Below the pieces are notes generated by a model that did not search any database, was not told the DNA's origin, and was given only the letters and a program-made list of their open reading frames with translations. The translations under genes and the position numbers were made by a program. DNA of 64,000 nt from Caprimulgus europaeus (taxonomy: Eukaryota > Chordata > Aves > Caprimulgiformes > Caprimulgidae). Positions within the stretch are counted from its first letter, which is position 1; each line of letters starts with the position of its first letter. The DNA is taken from positions 34,990,515 to 35,054,514 of the forward strand of contig OU015528.1 of the NCBI GenBank assembly GCA_907165065.1, written 5' to 3'. This document shows, piece by piece, positions 9,723 through 23,952 of the stretch.

Positions 9723-12562
9723 GGATCCTCTTCCACGAGAACCCATATGGAAAAGAGATTTTGATTTTGACTTTTTTTATAGCAAGTTAGAAGTGCTCCA
9801 TCACATGTTAATGCCATAGCTGGGTACCTGGGAAAGACTATGTGTGCTTGAGAAGTATTCATGCTGGGGAAGCAGGCAATGACTACTGCTGTGCCACAGA
9901 GGGAGGCTGAGTGTTGAGCGAGAAGAGAGAAGGTTTCTGTCAGCAGCATGAATGGGGCAAGTGTGAGGCATGCTGAGGTGCAGAGATTTGGGGAGGAGGA
10001 TATTGTGCTGTGTGGCTTTTGCTTGTTACTCATGGAAGAGCACTGCTCTTTGAGTGCTCTACAATATGAGGAGTACAGCTGGTAACAAGCTTTCATGTGG
10101 ATCTGTATGTCTTTTGGGACCATCAGCAAAGAAAATTGTCCCTGCCTATGACCCATTGGAAAAATTAGGATCTGTGAGCTAAAACTCTGTATTTAAGTTT
10201 AATTGTATAATGAAATTTTTGTATGTTTGAAGGGGAAGGGAAGAAGTATATGTGTTCTAAAAATAGACATGCTCTAGACAGAAAGGACAGGGTAAGAGCT
10301 GCAGTTGGTCTAGCATCTGTCACTGTACCCGGGGCTCTCTCCAAAATCCTGCTTTCATCATTTTCTCCTCTTTGAAAATCACTTGAAGAGAAGTCCACGG
10401 GATAAGGTCATCACATAAAGGAGACAGAGATCTGTGAAGTGGCATTGCATGATATGCACGAATGGACCAGCAGTTGCATTCATGAGATTTAGGCAATGAC
10501 TGAATCAAAGGGTTGGACTCTGTAACCTGAACAGCAAAGCCTGCCCAGCTGTCTTTACAGGGGTCTATATCCAGCGAGTGGTGGGACAAGCTGGGTCACA
10601 GGAACAGGACCAGAACTGCTATACTACTTTTTCCTTTCAAATCTGGTCTTATATACAAAAGAATAGGTCTTGAAATGCTTGCTCATCCTTTCTTCTTTCA
10701 TCTATCATGCTGCAAACCAAATTTCTAGTGGTAGAGGAGGGATATATTGTTGCCTCCCAGTACCAATTCACCAAGTACAAATGAATCACATGAGAACTGT
10801 GCAAGATGCCTTATAAATAGAGGAGAGTCTGAAATAGCTCATCTGACAAAGTACACACAGATACCATCAAAGTATTCATGGGTGAATGAATAATACAATC
10901 TGCTTGACATCTTAAAAATGGTGTATTAGGTGTATGTTCTCTAATGCTTGCAAAAAGCCATCCTGTGGGATCATTGATGGAAAAAAGAGATCGGGAAAGT
11001 GAAGGTGAGTTTGTCTATGAGACAGCCTCTCTAACTTCTGAACAAGGCATTCAATACCTATACATAAATACTACACTGCTCAAGACTTTCACACATATTG
11101 AGAGAGAAATGTTGCCAAGTTGCTGTCTGATGTTAAATGGGTTACACACAATAGATGTAAAAAGCAAATAATTCAATGAAGCACTTGTGCATTACACAGA
11201 AGTTTGCTTTCAATGTCATCTTCCCTAATAAAAATGCAAATATAAAACTAATTCAGTTACATGAGCACTCAATAAACCTTAGTAAGAGCAAAACAAGTGT
11301 TGGATTGCTCTTCTAGTACATTACAGTCACATCTGATTCCTTCACTAATATTCTTTTAGGAGTCACTTACTTCCATCATTTGAAAAGGTCGTAATTCATA
11401 TGCCAAGTGGTTCTGTACTGTTTCAAGTCTAGTTTCAAACTAGATGAATAGCTCAGTGACCTCTGGAAGCTGCTGTCTTTATAATACATGGATTGTTAGA
11501 ACATCTTCTATGTGAGGTACAATTAAATAAATATCAAAGTCAGCAACCCCTTGAGAGAGAGTAGTTCACCTCACCTAACTTCAGTCACCCGAGTTAGTCA
11601 TCAGAGCTCTCCGTGTAGCTGAAGGAAGTCTCTTTGATAATTCCTGAACGTTATTCATCTCATCCTGAAATAAGAAACAAAGAGAGGTGAGATTAATTGC
11701 CCTTTGAAGGTACTACTCTCTCTCCATCAGCTAAAGAGAGAGCTGACATAACTGCCTTAGGTTATCTTGGATGATTAGCTTTAAGATCTCTAGTAACTTT
11801 TAGCTGTCCATCTGATCAATAGGATACTATAATGTGTAGGCACAACAGCTTTTAGAGATCCTGTTTCTCTACTCTTACTTCATAAATAATAAATGCTCTA
11901 ATTTATTGGCACATGGCATATGCATACTTATACATATAAATGTTCATATTTACATGTATATGTATATTTAAAAGATACTCAAGATATAGTGTTTTATACT
12001 TCTTTCAGTATTCCACTATTGTTTGCTTTAAATTTTTGAGATTGGATAATGATGTCCTTCAATCAGTTTTAATTATAGCAGTTGTCAATTATCCTTCTGT
12101 GAATCTGAAGATAAGATAATTCTGCTCTTAACTTTCAGAATTTTACAGGGAGAGTGAACAGTATTAACATTTCAACAGATCCTAATTCCTGAAGAGGACC
12201 TTATTATTTCAACTGAATTGAAAGTCATACCACCTGGCTGAGTATCAGGGATAGGGAGAGAGAAAGGAAGTATTTGATTACCAGAACTGACCATTTACAG
12301 TTATTTACCCTTAAATCTTATTTGTCTAGATCTTAACGAGTAATGTTAGTGTGCACCCAGAAAAAAGCTTAGTGGTAATGGTCATGGCCAATAACTGAAC
12401 AAGTTTGGGCTCACCAACTCACAGCAAACTAAAAGAAAGGCTTGTTACAGCAGATGTTAGGTGCATAACGATTTTGTTAATGACATAGCACCATTTTCTT
12501 CAGTTCATCCATTTCCTATCGACTTTGTCTACTAATACTGCTGTCGCCATGGAGTCATAATA
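9723..12562. other. Non-coding stretch, nothing recognised
   Basis: Moderately AT-rich sequence without a recognisable gene. The 149-codon minus-strand open segment near 9707-10156 has no domain signature and partly overlaps the CR1 tail, so I treat it as chance. Confidence 0.5.
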
Positions 12563-12565
12563 TAT

Positions 12566-12616
<51 letters not shown>

Positions 12617-12619
12617 TTT
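12563..12619. repeat. (ATTT)n microsatellite
   Basis: About 14 almost perfect copies of the tetranucleotide TTTA/ATTT run without interruption, ending in TTTTTG. This is a typical length-variable short tandem repeat. Confidence 0.95.
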
Positions 12620-15600
12620 TTGTGTTAGCAAATGTTGTAATGATGAACCAGGGACCCACATTTGGCCTGAAGCATAAGGGAAAATGCAGCCCCACATTGT
12701 TAAGTGCACACAGATAGGAACTTTTAAGACCTCTGTACAAATGCTGTGTTTGTATCCACTGAAGAATGAGACACCTGGGTTGGAAGGAGCCAGAGAACAT
12801 GTCATCTGCACAAGCCTAATGCATAGGAATGTTTCTTAAGGTATGGGAGACTCTTGTATGTATATATATATACAGGCATATGAAGAGGTACATTGAGAAC
12901 AGAGAAGGTATAAAGTCAGGGAGAATACATTAGTGACCAGAATGCTAGAGAAAAACATGGGAGATTCATCTGTGCTCCAAGTGTGGAAGTGGCTGCACTC
13001 AAATGCTACATTGTGGTGAAAGAGCTCAGGGCAAAGAGATTTATGAATGGATATTTATAGTTTAAAAAGAAACAAAAAGTGGCCTCCAGCTTTCCTATTT
13101 TACTGAATGTTGGGGGCTGGGGGGGAGGTGGTTTTTAAAAATTTGTTTATTTGTCTGTTTTTAAAATTGATTGCTGTAAGTATCTAGTTGTCAGTGCTGA
13201 GCTGTGTAAAATATGCAGTGGGAGCCCTGAACTGTAAGAGAAGCCAGGAAAAATAAATGGCAGTGACAACATTCACTAAGAGTAACTAACATCAGTGACT
13301 GACAGAAAGATTTAAATAGTAAAAATAGTAACTGCTTGAAGTGGGAAACTCTATCCTCCAAAAAATAGTACATCAAATAACCAGACTGGTTTGAAAATTT
13401 TTAAATTTTCAAATTTAGTAGTTTTTAAATTAATTACACTAAACATCTTTCATTAAAAGTACTCCCTAGAGCCACTAAATTTCCCTAAATAATGTATACA
13501 GACAATATTTTGGGGGAAACAATTAAGACTTTACCTATGGAATCTTTTTTCAAGTCCTGATCATGTGGAGTCTAACATCACAAAAGTGTTTACTTTCATG
13601 ACATGATGCTTGGTCAAATTCAGCATGAACCATTTCTTGGCAGTTGACTTTCCAGTGAAAAAACTGTCATTCTGAATTAACACTAGAGAGCAGGCATCTT
13701 GCTGCAGATACATCTTGCCCTTTAATTAATATCTGTTATGCGTACATTGGGTTCCTCTGGGACATATGTGTATGTAACAGGAATTCTGACAGAATATCGT
13801 TGACTTCACCACAGCCACTATGTTTTGTTTATGAGTGACAGAAGTTGTATAGACAGACTAGAATGTTTTCCACAACAGATAAGGATAAAAGTGCAAATAA
13901 ATATGCAAAAATAATACAATTTATTATGGTAATTTTGCCTTGTCTTCAGTTAATGGAAAGTGTTATTTTCTTTTGGGGGCTTGGAAGGTAGTACATCATA
14001 CACCTATAATTTTGTTTACTGATTTTATGCAATGAACTATTGAGTCAATTAAGCATAGTTTTAGGAAACCTCCATTTCCCTCCATCAGTCCTAGCCAAGA
14101 TAAACATAACCCTTGGGCCTTAATCTTGTCCCCTTAGGAACAATTCTAAGAATCTCCATTTGTCTTTATGATTATATCTGAACTTATTTTATATTTTCTC
14201 AGGAAGGCTCATCTAAATGTCAGCAACTAGGGATTTTACTGTGCACCCAGTCTTTAGTAAGTGGTTGTTATTGTGACTCATGTATGGAGTCCTGGTACTT
14301 TGTATTCTTGCAACAGTGTGATTAAAGGCAAGTTACAAAGTAATGTCATTTCTTTCTGCTTTGGGTTGCAAAGAGTATTTTTTTTTTTCCTAGAATGACA
14401 GAAATTCTGTATAAAATGCAATAGTTTCCAAAAACTGTTTAAGACCATAAGACCTTTTTTCTTCTCCTTCCTGTTGACACAATATAGTTTTATACACACA
14501 TGCACCACATGCACCCATGCACACAAATTTCTAAATATATTCATATAAACCAGATTCATTTGTTAAGTATGACAAACAGTTTACTGCACTTTAAGCCACA
14601 GCCAAGTTGTTGTATTTTGGTTATGGCTCATTTCACAGCTCCTCCCAGTGATGGACTGGGGAGCTCATGCAAGATTCTGTGGTTGGCCAAAAATTAACTG
14701 TTTTGTGGATGCAGCAGAAACCCACATAAGTTCTGAATGACAGTGTAATGGTGACAGACATTGCCCTAGTTTCTGGATAACCAAGGCACTGACTGGGCAG
14801 CAACTGCACTTCAAGCCCTTAAAATTCTCAGGAAAGTAAAAAAAATGCCTTTTATCTGCTGGGCTCTGGGTCCACTTTGTCCTTTAATGCCTAAAATGAA
14901 AAAAGCCTTTTACAAAGCTCATGCATAAATATTTCACAACAAAATATGAGGAATTACTACACTTGCCTGAGCATAACTATTATTCATTGCTCCCATTACT
15001 GTTATCTGACAAACAATAGTTATATATATATAAGGAATAAAATGACATTGTAAGTGATTACTAATATATGAAAAGTCAAGTTAAATATGAAATATTTCTG
15101 TTAATTGAGGAATGACGTGATATTTTTTGACAATATTGAAGCAACTTTATTAAAACAAGGAAACCAAATTGTTTAAATAAATAACATCTTTTATTAGAAT
15201 AACTTTTATTATACATATCATTTCAAAAATACTGTAATGCTTCTCTTAAGAACCAACAAAAAATTGGTTCATTTGAAATTCAGCCTCTATTAAAGTCTGA
15301 TATAATTACAGAGATACACCATAACATTAAATAAATGTAAAAAAATACTGAGACTTTAAAAAAATATTTCTGTGAGTATGACCATGGAATTGCTGCATAT
15401 GTTAGACATTATTTCATATATTGGCTAGCTGTAAATGCTGTTAAGGTCATCCTATCTGATATTAAACAGACAAAAAAAGCTGTTGAGAATCCTGACAGGT
15501 TCATAAGTGAATGGAACATAGTATTTTCTCCAGGAAATCATGCAGAAGGCAGTTAGTTAGTTACTCCACAGCAGCTCAGTCTTGCCATGTCATGCTTATG

Positions 15601-18600
15601 GGGACTTCACAAATTTTGTCTGTCTTCTTTTGATCAAAACATTTTAGTATCCATTTTATTGATCTGTTCTAGTATTCCAAAACCTGGTTTAAAACATTCT
15701 TTTTCAATTTCAATACAGGTGAAATAATGGAAATGCAAGAGGAAGGACAAGTCTTTTTGGAAAAAAAAAAACAACAAACAAACAAACAACAAAACCTGAG
15801 TCTTTTCTACAAATATGTTCACTGTCTGCATATTCTTCTAGTTGTTCCAGTAGTCATTGTCATTTTACTGTTGGTTTTGTTGGTTTGGGGTTTTTTGTTT
15901 GCTTCTTTCCTTACATAATATTTCTTCATTCTGAAGCAGTGATGCTATATTGAAGCATCTTTTTTTTTCAGCATCCAGAAATGCCTTCTTTAGTTCAAAA
16001 ATTTGCAAGACAAAAGAAGAAGCTTGGCAATCGTTATTGTTTATATAGCATCCAGCTTACAACTTAGATACTGGAAATAACCTGCAGGTCATTAAAGGAC
16101 TCAGGCAGCATTTTATGCAAGCACCTACTTTCAAAATGAGCAGTGAATGATGTACCACAGTTCTGGTTTACATTAGCAGTGGCACCAACCAACTGTTCAG
16201 AAAATATCCAGCAGTCAACTTAGGCACACGCAGTGCTTTCCAGAAATAAAAAAAATAAATAATTTTAGTAAGGGATTTCAGGAGCATGTCATCCTCTTAC
16301 TAGTCTTGTGAGTACTGCTGATGCATTGTAAAACAGAGTATATGACATGAAGCCCTACCAGCAACAAGCAATTGTTGAGACACTACTGTGAGAAGTCATG
16401 AGGAGATTATACTCAAGCTGGGGCTAAGCAAGAAAGGGAAGCAATGCTGTGACAAACCAAGGTCTTAAGCACTAGCTTTCTATAATACGTAAGTGTTATG
16501 CCTATGGACCTGTGCCGTAACATCCTTATCTTTCATTTCATGATTAATTCAGGCTGTGATTGATTTCATCTAACTTTACTCACCTGAATGGTGGGACATT
16601 TTTTCACTCTGTAACTTTTGTAAAAGGCTATGAATCTCTGGAGACTGATTCATTACTCCCATCTTAGATTACAAGGTATTTTTATGTACCTATCTCCTCA
16701 CCAACAGAGGAAATGTCCAACACAGCTAGCTTACATTAAATTACAGATACTGGGCAAGAGGAATTGCTCCTCCACATCTACCTCTTTTCTAAGGTTAACA
16801 GGAGTCAGCCCTAGAGGACTGCATTAGTTGGCATCCACAAATCACTCCTAACTCCTCAGTTGCTATTAGGTTTACCAGGAGTTATGACATTTCCTAGTCT
16901 TTTTTTTTCTTTTTTTTTTTTTTTGTACTCTACTGTTGAAGCACTTCTTAAGGAATCAGAAAATCCTGCCTCTATATACTCCTCAGCCTACATCCTCTCA
17001 GGTCAAAGAGAGTTTCCCAGTGAGCACATAACTTGGGTACTGGGAAAAGCTCTTCTCCATTTCAGATCAAGTCCTTGTGCAACTGATAGGTGGCAACCAT
17101 GGGTTAAAACAGAGTCCTGAACCCATGTGCAAAGGCATAAGGGAAAAACAGGGTGTCTGACCTACTCCCAGGAGTACTTTAGCTTCCTATCCCCTCACTC
17201 TCTCCAATAAATGATAACAAAAATCCAGGGCGGCGGCTTGGGGGTGGGGGTGAGGGAGGGGAACAAAAAAAAGAAAACCAAGCAAACACCTCAGTGCAGA
17301 AAGTGGCTTCATACTCTGAATCCATAAGGTTTTAAAAGATACTTAACCACAGGCCAGGAACAGAAACCTGAGTTCACACAGACTTGTGCAGCACATCCTC
17401 ATTTCTGGCATGTCTTAGTGATGAACTGAAAGATCCCAGGGATCAGTGTATTAGATATAACAAATGCCTTTCCTAACAACCAGCCTCTGCCCCATGCAAA
17501 GCACTGGGGCAGAGTACAAGGAACAAGTTCCCTACTGCAAAACCTGTTGAACAGCTGGGATTAACCATACCAACATCCCTTCCCAAGCATCAGCCTAAAC
17601 ACTAAAATTTCCATATACTTAAGTAAATCTCATTTCCCCTCTCATTTCATGCTATCTGCATTTAACTAGACCTCCTCATTGGTGGTATCACTATGAAATA
17701 ATTGATATTCCTATTAGAAGATCTTTACTTCCTTAATTTTCTCCCAGAGGAAATTTATCTAGGCATAAACCTGTTTGTGTTTTCAATAAATCTCTGTCCA
17801 GACTTTTGATTACAGCGGGAATTCTTGGCAAGCAGCTTTGAAAGGTTATTTGCAATTAGCTTTCATAATGTAGCTAATTCTAACAATGAAGTCAAATTCA
17901 CCTTCCTGGCCCTCAAGTGACTTTGAAGAAAAATTCCCTGCAAAATTCATATTAACTTTTAAAATGCTTGCTCTAGTCTACTGTTCCCAATGCAATCAGT
18001 CAGGCACTTCTCCAAACATTTTTCTTTTCTCTTCTTTTTTTTTCCCTATGAATAACTTCTAAAGAAGAAATAATGGAACTTTTATAACCAAAAACATACT
18101 GAAAAGAAAAAAAATATGTGAAATTTAATAGGTTCTTCCGGTGTCTACATCACTCTATTTTGGCCTCTGTTTTGGCTACAAACTCTAGGATTTGAACCAG
18201 AGCCCAGTAAATGGGAATGGTCAAGAAAGTCACTACGGAAGTACCTTTGATCCAAACAAGCTTGCTAATGTGCATGTCTGCTTTGTGGGAGTGCTAGAGT
18301 CCACAAAGCACAGATTAGTGGTACCCAATGCAGACATCATTGTAGTACATTGATTTCATGGTCATAGCTGGTTTCTTGGTTATAAACCTCCTGCCTGTGT
18401 GGTGACTGTATTGTGGAGCTCTTATACCGGCATTTCTCTGACCTTTAGAAAACTTGTTCACCGCAGCAGATATATGTGTGTGCCCCAGGAGCTTAGACAA
18501 ATCATACTCCTTTAGAGTGATCCATGAGGAACCACTGCCTTCCTGAAATATGAAGCCAGATTCTCCCCCTGCAAAACAGAGATGCTGATATTTTTAACTC

Positions 18601-21107
18601 TGTGATCTTTTCCAACCTTTAATCTGACATAAGTCCGAAGGTAAGACTGACAAACACTGAGTACTTCTTTATTGCAGCAGTGACTGTTTCTTGATTGGAA
18701 GTATGAATTAAATACATGGAAAATGATAAAAAGATGGTTCTTCCTTACCCTGCTTGCCCAGGCACAAGTTTGCTTTGAGTGCTTCTCACAACAGTACAAG
18801 AGATACAATAATTGATACAAGGATTGCCTTGATGCTTAAAAGAGTGAAGAAGGTGCCGTCTATCAGAATAAGCCCTAGCAGTTTTCAGTGTTTTTGTGAA
18901 GGGAAAATCTAGTGTGAATAAAAGCATGCGGACAGAGCAGCCAGAAAACCTTTAACTCAAATATATATCATTCTTCCTTCCTTTGTTTTGCCTGACTATT
19001 GCATTGATGCCAGTCAATCCCTTTTAAAATATCTGGGTAAATATTATGGCAACAGTAAGCTCAAGGAAATACAGTGTGAAATATACTGATGCTAAAGACC
19101 ATCTAATAATCTATTCATATATCAGGTTTTAAAATGTTCACAAAAAGGAAATATTTTATTCATGCTTGGTTATTTATCTATATCTCTGAGTCACTCTGTA
19201 GGACTCATTTTCAATCAAATAATGAGATATCTAAAGTCAGCAGTTCCAAATAGCCTTAACTTGTTTGCTTGGGTTTTTTTTTTTTGTTTGTTTGTTTGGG
19301 GTTTTTTTTATTAATTCTAGCTCAGTAAAGACCTTTAATTTGCTTTCAGTGCCCATGGTATAAAACTTAAAATACTAACATTTATCCACGATATGTGTCT
19401 GTCTCTGTGCACACTGAGGTTGTATCTATATTAGCAAACAGTGCAGCCCAGGGGGAGCAGACTTGTGCAGCACAACAGCTCATGCTGAGGGCTGATGCCC
19501 TTGCTAAATACATTTCAAAGGGTTTCACTGCAGACCACCTCTAGTCCAGTGCCACAGTCTGGATGCTTGTTAGCAGCTGGAGCTCATTAGATTAACTCTT
19601 GGGATGCTTTTACAAGCTTAGTTGCATCCAAAAGATATCTAGTTAGTGTGCTTCAAGAAGTTTTGCAATGTGAACTGAAGCAGGGCATGTGAGGACTATT
19701 ATGGGATTGCTTTCAAAAGTGCACTCCCGATCCAAATGCAGATGCTAATGTAAACGCATGTACTGAATTTAGCTGAAGCACTTATCCAGTAATGGCTAAT
19801 ATGAGACACAAACATTTGGGGAGACAATGTGTCACACAAAGAGAAGTATCATTCCTTTTTATCAAAAAGGGACAAACATTAAAATGACAAAGCTTTTGTT
19901 TTCACTTATTTTAATCACTATCTGTAAGAGGGTCCTCCAGGTTTTCATTTGTGTTTCTCAGTTTCCTCTGAATCCTGGGTGGTCTTTAATTTAATTAAGT
20001 GACCTTTAGCCTGCTGCTTTGTGAGTCAATACCATCCTTTTGAGTTCTTTAAATCATATTACTTTGACCTACAGCGCATGCCAGCTATCCAAGTGAGACT
20101 GTTCTTACTGTCTTTTGTTAAAGGACTCCTTTTCCTGCCAGTTCCCTTCCAGAGAAGGACAAATTAACAGTGGAGTTCTTTTTCACAAAGTAGTTTTGCC
20201 ATTCACCACAACTTTCATTGTACTTTGAGCTCTCCTTTTGACCTTTTTTATCTGATTTCTATTTCAGTTCTCAGCTGTTTGCTTTTTTCTTTTCTTTGCC
20301 TCTCTCCTCATTAATCAGTCATGCTTCTCTTTTCTAATGCCTTTCTGTCAGTGTGGTTTCCCAGATGGAACTGCCTGGGTACCTGTCTGCTTTTTCCTTA
20401 CTCAGGCTCTGACTTTCCACATTTCATCCCCTTCTAAATGCTAAGAGAAAGACAGTGTTAGGCTTGAGATTACTGAGAATGGAAGTACTCTCCATCAATT
20501 ACTTTCTGTGGTAGCTTATCCAATGCCACTGTCTTCACTTTGTACTAGGGTCCCAGACCCTTCTATCTATATTTAAGGTCTGTGGAATCCAAATCATCTG
20601 CTCCTTGGGAAGATAACATGATTAATATCTTAAAAACCTCTTTTTGAAAATGTGACTCCATGAACTGCTAACAGTATTTCATACTTGGAATTAGTAACTA
20701 AATTTGACTTCTAATCTGATTAGAGGTTAAGTCTTTTCTGCTTAATCGTAAAGAGGAAAATTAGAAATTGTATCTGGAAAAATATGAACTTAATAATATA
20801 TTGAAACTCAATGTATATTTTTTCTCTGAAAAACTTGAAACCAGGAAGCAGTTGGCATCATTCCCATCAGATTCTCCTACATGCAATGTTCACTGCAGGT
20901 TTGAATCTTTTCCTGATCAACTTAGTTTCTAAAAGCAGTTCTTAGAACAAGCCAACATATTTTACTAAGAAACATCTGTTATCTCCTCTCTCCAAGGCTA
21001 CTTTGAACACAAATAAAACAACTATATTGATTGGTTTTGGGAAACTGGAAGATACAGTACAGTATTCAGAGCAACTGACAAAAGTACAAGAGGTAAGAGC
21101 TTGTGTC
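12620..21107. other. Long AT-rich non-coding stretch
   Basis: About 8.5 kb without a supportable gene. It contains short low-complexity runs (T-runs at 16905-16924, GTTT-rich DNA at about 19270-19310), an imperfect AT palindrome near 13390-13411 (TTGAAAATT...AATTTTCAA), and a G-quadruplex-type tract at 17240-17261. Some segments, for example 17800-18000 and 19980-20180, have the mixed composition often seen in conserved non-coding DNA, but this cannot be tested from one sequence. Confidence 0.5.
17240..17261 (+). repeat. G-quadruplex-type tract
   Basis: Four G runs (GGGGG, GGGGG, GGG, GGGG) are separated by one to three bases, a strict match to the canonical four-run pattern. An upstream GGGCGGCGGC adds to the local GC. 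The tract is isolated in AT-rich sequence. Confidence 0.65.
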
Positions 21108-21500
21108 ACAAGGGGAAAGAGCTGGGTCTGTTTAGCCTAGAGAAGAGAAGACTGAGAGGGGACCTTATTAATGTTTATAAATATCCAAAGGGCAGGTGTC
21201 AAGAGGATGGGGCAAGACTCTTTTCAGTGGTGGCCAGCGATAGGACAAGGGGCAATGGGCACAAGCTGGAACACAGAAGGTTCCACTTAAACATGAGGAA
21301 AAACTTCCTTACTATGAGGGTAACAGCACTGGAACAGGCTGCCCAGAGGTTGCCCAGGCTGCCTCCATCTCTGGAGGTGTTCAAAACCTTCCTGGATGCA
21401 GGCCTGTGCAACTTGCTCAAGGTGAACCTGCTTTGGCAGGAGGGTTGGACTAGATGATCTCCAGAGGTCCCTTCCAACCCCTACCATTCTGTGATTCTGT
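21108..21500 (+). repeat. CR1 LINE 3' end, well preserved
   Basis: This fragment of about 390 bp covers the C-terminal end of ORF2 and the 3' untranslated tail. One frame reads [16 protein letters not shown], which is characteristic of CR1. The tail has GGTTGGACTAGATGATCTCC, then AGAGGTCCCTTCCAACC, and ends with ATTCTGTGATTCTGT. It is 5'-truncated and appears among the less diverged CR1 copies in the window. Open frames on the opposite strand here are shadows of the repeat. Confidence 0.93.
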
Positions 21501-22682
21501 AAAAACTTCTACAAACTTCTTAAGTTTGTTTAAGTTAATATTAAATTATTTTATGCTATTTCAGCTATGTGTGCACATGATAAAGTTTGATTACCTTATG
21601 GCAAAACAATTAAAATTCTTCCTTCCTAAGTAAACCAAACTAAGTCTTAATGGCTTTTCACTTTAGAATATAAAAAGGTTTGGAAAAAATTGAACATAAC
21701 TGAAAGTTACTGAGGAAAGTGATAAATTGATTAGCTAATGATCACGGTTTGTATTAAATCTTGAATAAAGGAATTAAAGTCTATTTTGCTTGAATGACAT
21801 AATTTCTGAACTTGAATGTATTTCCTCATTTCTACTTTTTACCCTATGCTATGTAATATGTTTTACAAAACCACCATATTTTGTAGATTTATTACATATG
21901 CTATAAAATATGTTTAATTTTTCATATGTACGAGATATGGGTTTTAAAATCTATTAAGATCATAATTTGCCAGCTGTTGAGCTCTGTATCCATGGTACAG
22001 TCTGTATGAACGCAATTGCAGAGTTAATAAAAATTTTTCCAAAATTATAAACAAAATGGAGAAACAAGTAAGAATAAAGACCCAGTCTTCCACATGTGTG
22101 GATGCAAACGTTTAAGCAGGACAGAACTGAGGAAGAAGAAGATAATTTCTAGAAGTTAATAGATATATCCAAATTGAACCCAGAGAAACAGCCCATGTGC
22201 TCTGTTAGTACCCAAATACAGAAATTAAGACATTAATACAAAAAACCAGATGTCATCAAACATGCAATGTAATATCTAATGTTCATCCAGTGAAAAATTC
22301 CCTTTAGGTATTTAACAGTTACAAATCATAGGTTATTTATTGTAGAAATGTCAGTTTTAAATTCCTTAGCAATGAATAATAAACAAAAAAGTCTTTCTGA
22401 ATCTTATTGGGCAGTCTGTCATAGAAAAATTGTTCATAGCTTTTTTTCATTCCACATCAGTGGCAGCTAACTTTAGCTTCATAAATCTCAAAATGTCACT
22501 GCTGTGTGTGCTTATTCTGAACTTTTCTTTGGGTTGGAACAAATTGTTATGGTTCAGCTTATGCAATATATAATTTTTTATTTTTTTTTTTCTCAAAGTG
22601 CAGCATGCAATTTGAATACCTGCGCTTCTTCAAGTAAACCAATAAAATGACTATGGATAGTGCAGGACTAGGTAACAGACTA
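21501..22682. other. AT-rich non-coding stretch
   Basis: Very AT-rich sequence between two CR1 insertions. No gene, RNA or repeat was recognised apart from short T- and A-runs. Confidence 0.5.
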
Positions 22683-22879
22683 GGTATGAGGAAGAATTTT
22701 TTTTTACAATGAGGGTGGTGAAACACTGGCACCCACCCCTGGAAAGTTTCAAAATCAGGTTGGACAGGGCTTTGAGCAACCTGATCTAGTTGAAGATGTC
22801 CGTGCTAACTGCAAGGGCATTGGAATAGATGATCTTTACAGGTCCCTTCCAACTCAAACCATTCTATGATTCTATGATA
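22683..22879 (+). repeat. CR1 LINE 3' end fragment
   Basis: It reads as the last 200 bases of CR1: 'aatgagggtggtgaaacactgg', a segment with 'aggttggacagggctttgag', 'caacctgatctagttgaaga', then 'ggtcccttccaactcaaacc', finishing with ATTCTATGATTCTATGAT repeats. It is 5'-truncated. The gtgctaactgcaagggcattgg segment marks a CR1 subfamily different from the 21.1-kb copy. Confidence 0.92.
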
Positions 22880-23595
22880 AGACTATGTACGACTCAAGAT
22901 AGACCATGAAGAAAGCTTTGGCAGGAAGCCCTTAATATAACAGACAGAAGCCAGAGCAGTCCCGTGCAGTTTCCCCTGCTCTTTGTCCAGATTCACAAAT
23001 GTTTTTTTTTCATGAAGGAAGTCTTAGATCATGAAATTTTGAAACAAATTATGCTTTTCATTTTTTCCTCCTTAATAAATGCATGTCTCAGTCTGGTTTA
23101 GTATGATGCTACTCATGGCAAGCTGTAGCTCTGTGTCTGTAGTAGCCATAGTCATTTTCTGCCCCATGATGCACATTTTATCTGATATTGATTCACTCTC
23201 ATTTTTCTACTCTGCACGGAGCACCTGAGTGCCCTTTGGAGCCAATTCACTTTCACTGAAAAAATAAGTACAACGGGCAACTTTATGTGCCCACAAAAAG
23301 TCCACTCATTGAAGAATTATCCTTAGAAACTTTAGATCACATCCAGGCAGCAGGCAACTACTTCTCAAAGGAGCTAATGTTCTTTCCTGAAAATACCGAT
23401 ACATACTTGTATAGCAGCCCCAGTGTTTTCAGCACTGTACTGGTATTTATAAATCCTAAGTATTATTGTGATTGGTTTTGATCTCAAGCCCAAGGTTGCT
23501 GTTCTGTGAAGCAAGCAGCAAATCTGAGGACTCAGCATGTATATGACATACTGCACTGATGAAGTTGAAATGAGATTTTGGACATTTTGAGACTT
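22880..23595. other. Non-coding spacer between CR1 copies
   Basis: About 700 bases with no gene or repeat that I can identify. Short open segments here lack domain character. Confidence 0.5.
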
Positions 23596-23952
23596 GTTCA
23601 GCCTTAAGAAGAAATGGCTAAGTGGAAATGTTATTGTTGTCTTCAAATACCTAATGAAAGACTATAGCAAAGACAGAGACAGACCCTTCTTGGGTTTCAC
23701 AGTGAGAGCACAAGAGGCAACACAAGCTGCCTCAAGGGAAATCCTAGATAGACATAAGACAAATTTATGACCAAGACATTGCTAAAACTGTGGAACAGGT
23801 TTCACAGAAAGGCTGGGCAGCCTCCATCCTTGTGGGTCTTCAAGACTTGATTGAAGATGGTTCTGAGCAGCAGATCTACCTTGAGAGGAGAGTTGGCCCA
23901 AATGACCTGGAAAAGTCCCTTCCAAACTGCTTTATTATTGTCCGTTTCTGTA
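23596..23952 (+). repeat. Old, diverged CR1 LINE 3' end
   Basis: The sequence parallels the CR1 3' end throughout: 'ttcagccttaagaagaaatg', 'tcttcaaatacctaatgaaag', 'ctgtggaacaggtttcacag', 'gcagcctccatccttgtggg', 'agagttggcccaaatgacct' and 'gtcccttcca'. Many substitutions show it is older than the neighbouring copies. The terminal ATTCTGTG repeats are nearly erased. Confidence 0.8.

Noticed and set aside
9707..10156. 149-codon minus-strand open segment
   Set aside because: No family resemblance; it runs into the CR1 tail and has no convincing start or splice context.
12781..12830. A GGGTTGGAAGGAGCC segment as another CR1 tail
   Set aside because: Only a short match; the sequence on either side does not follow CR1.
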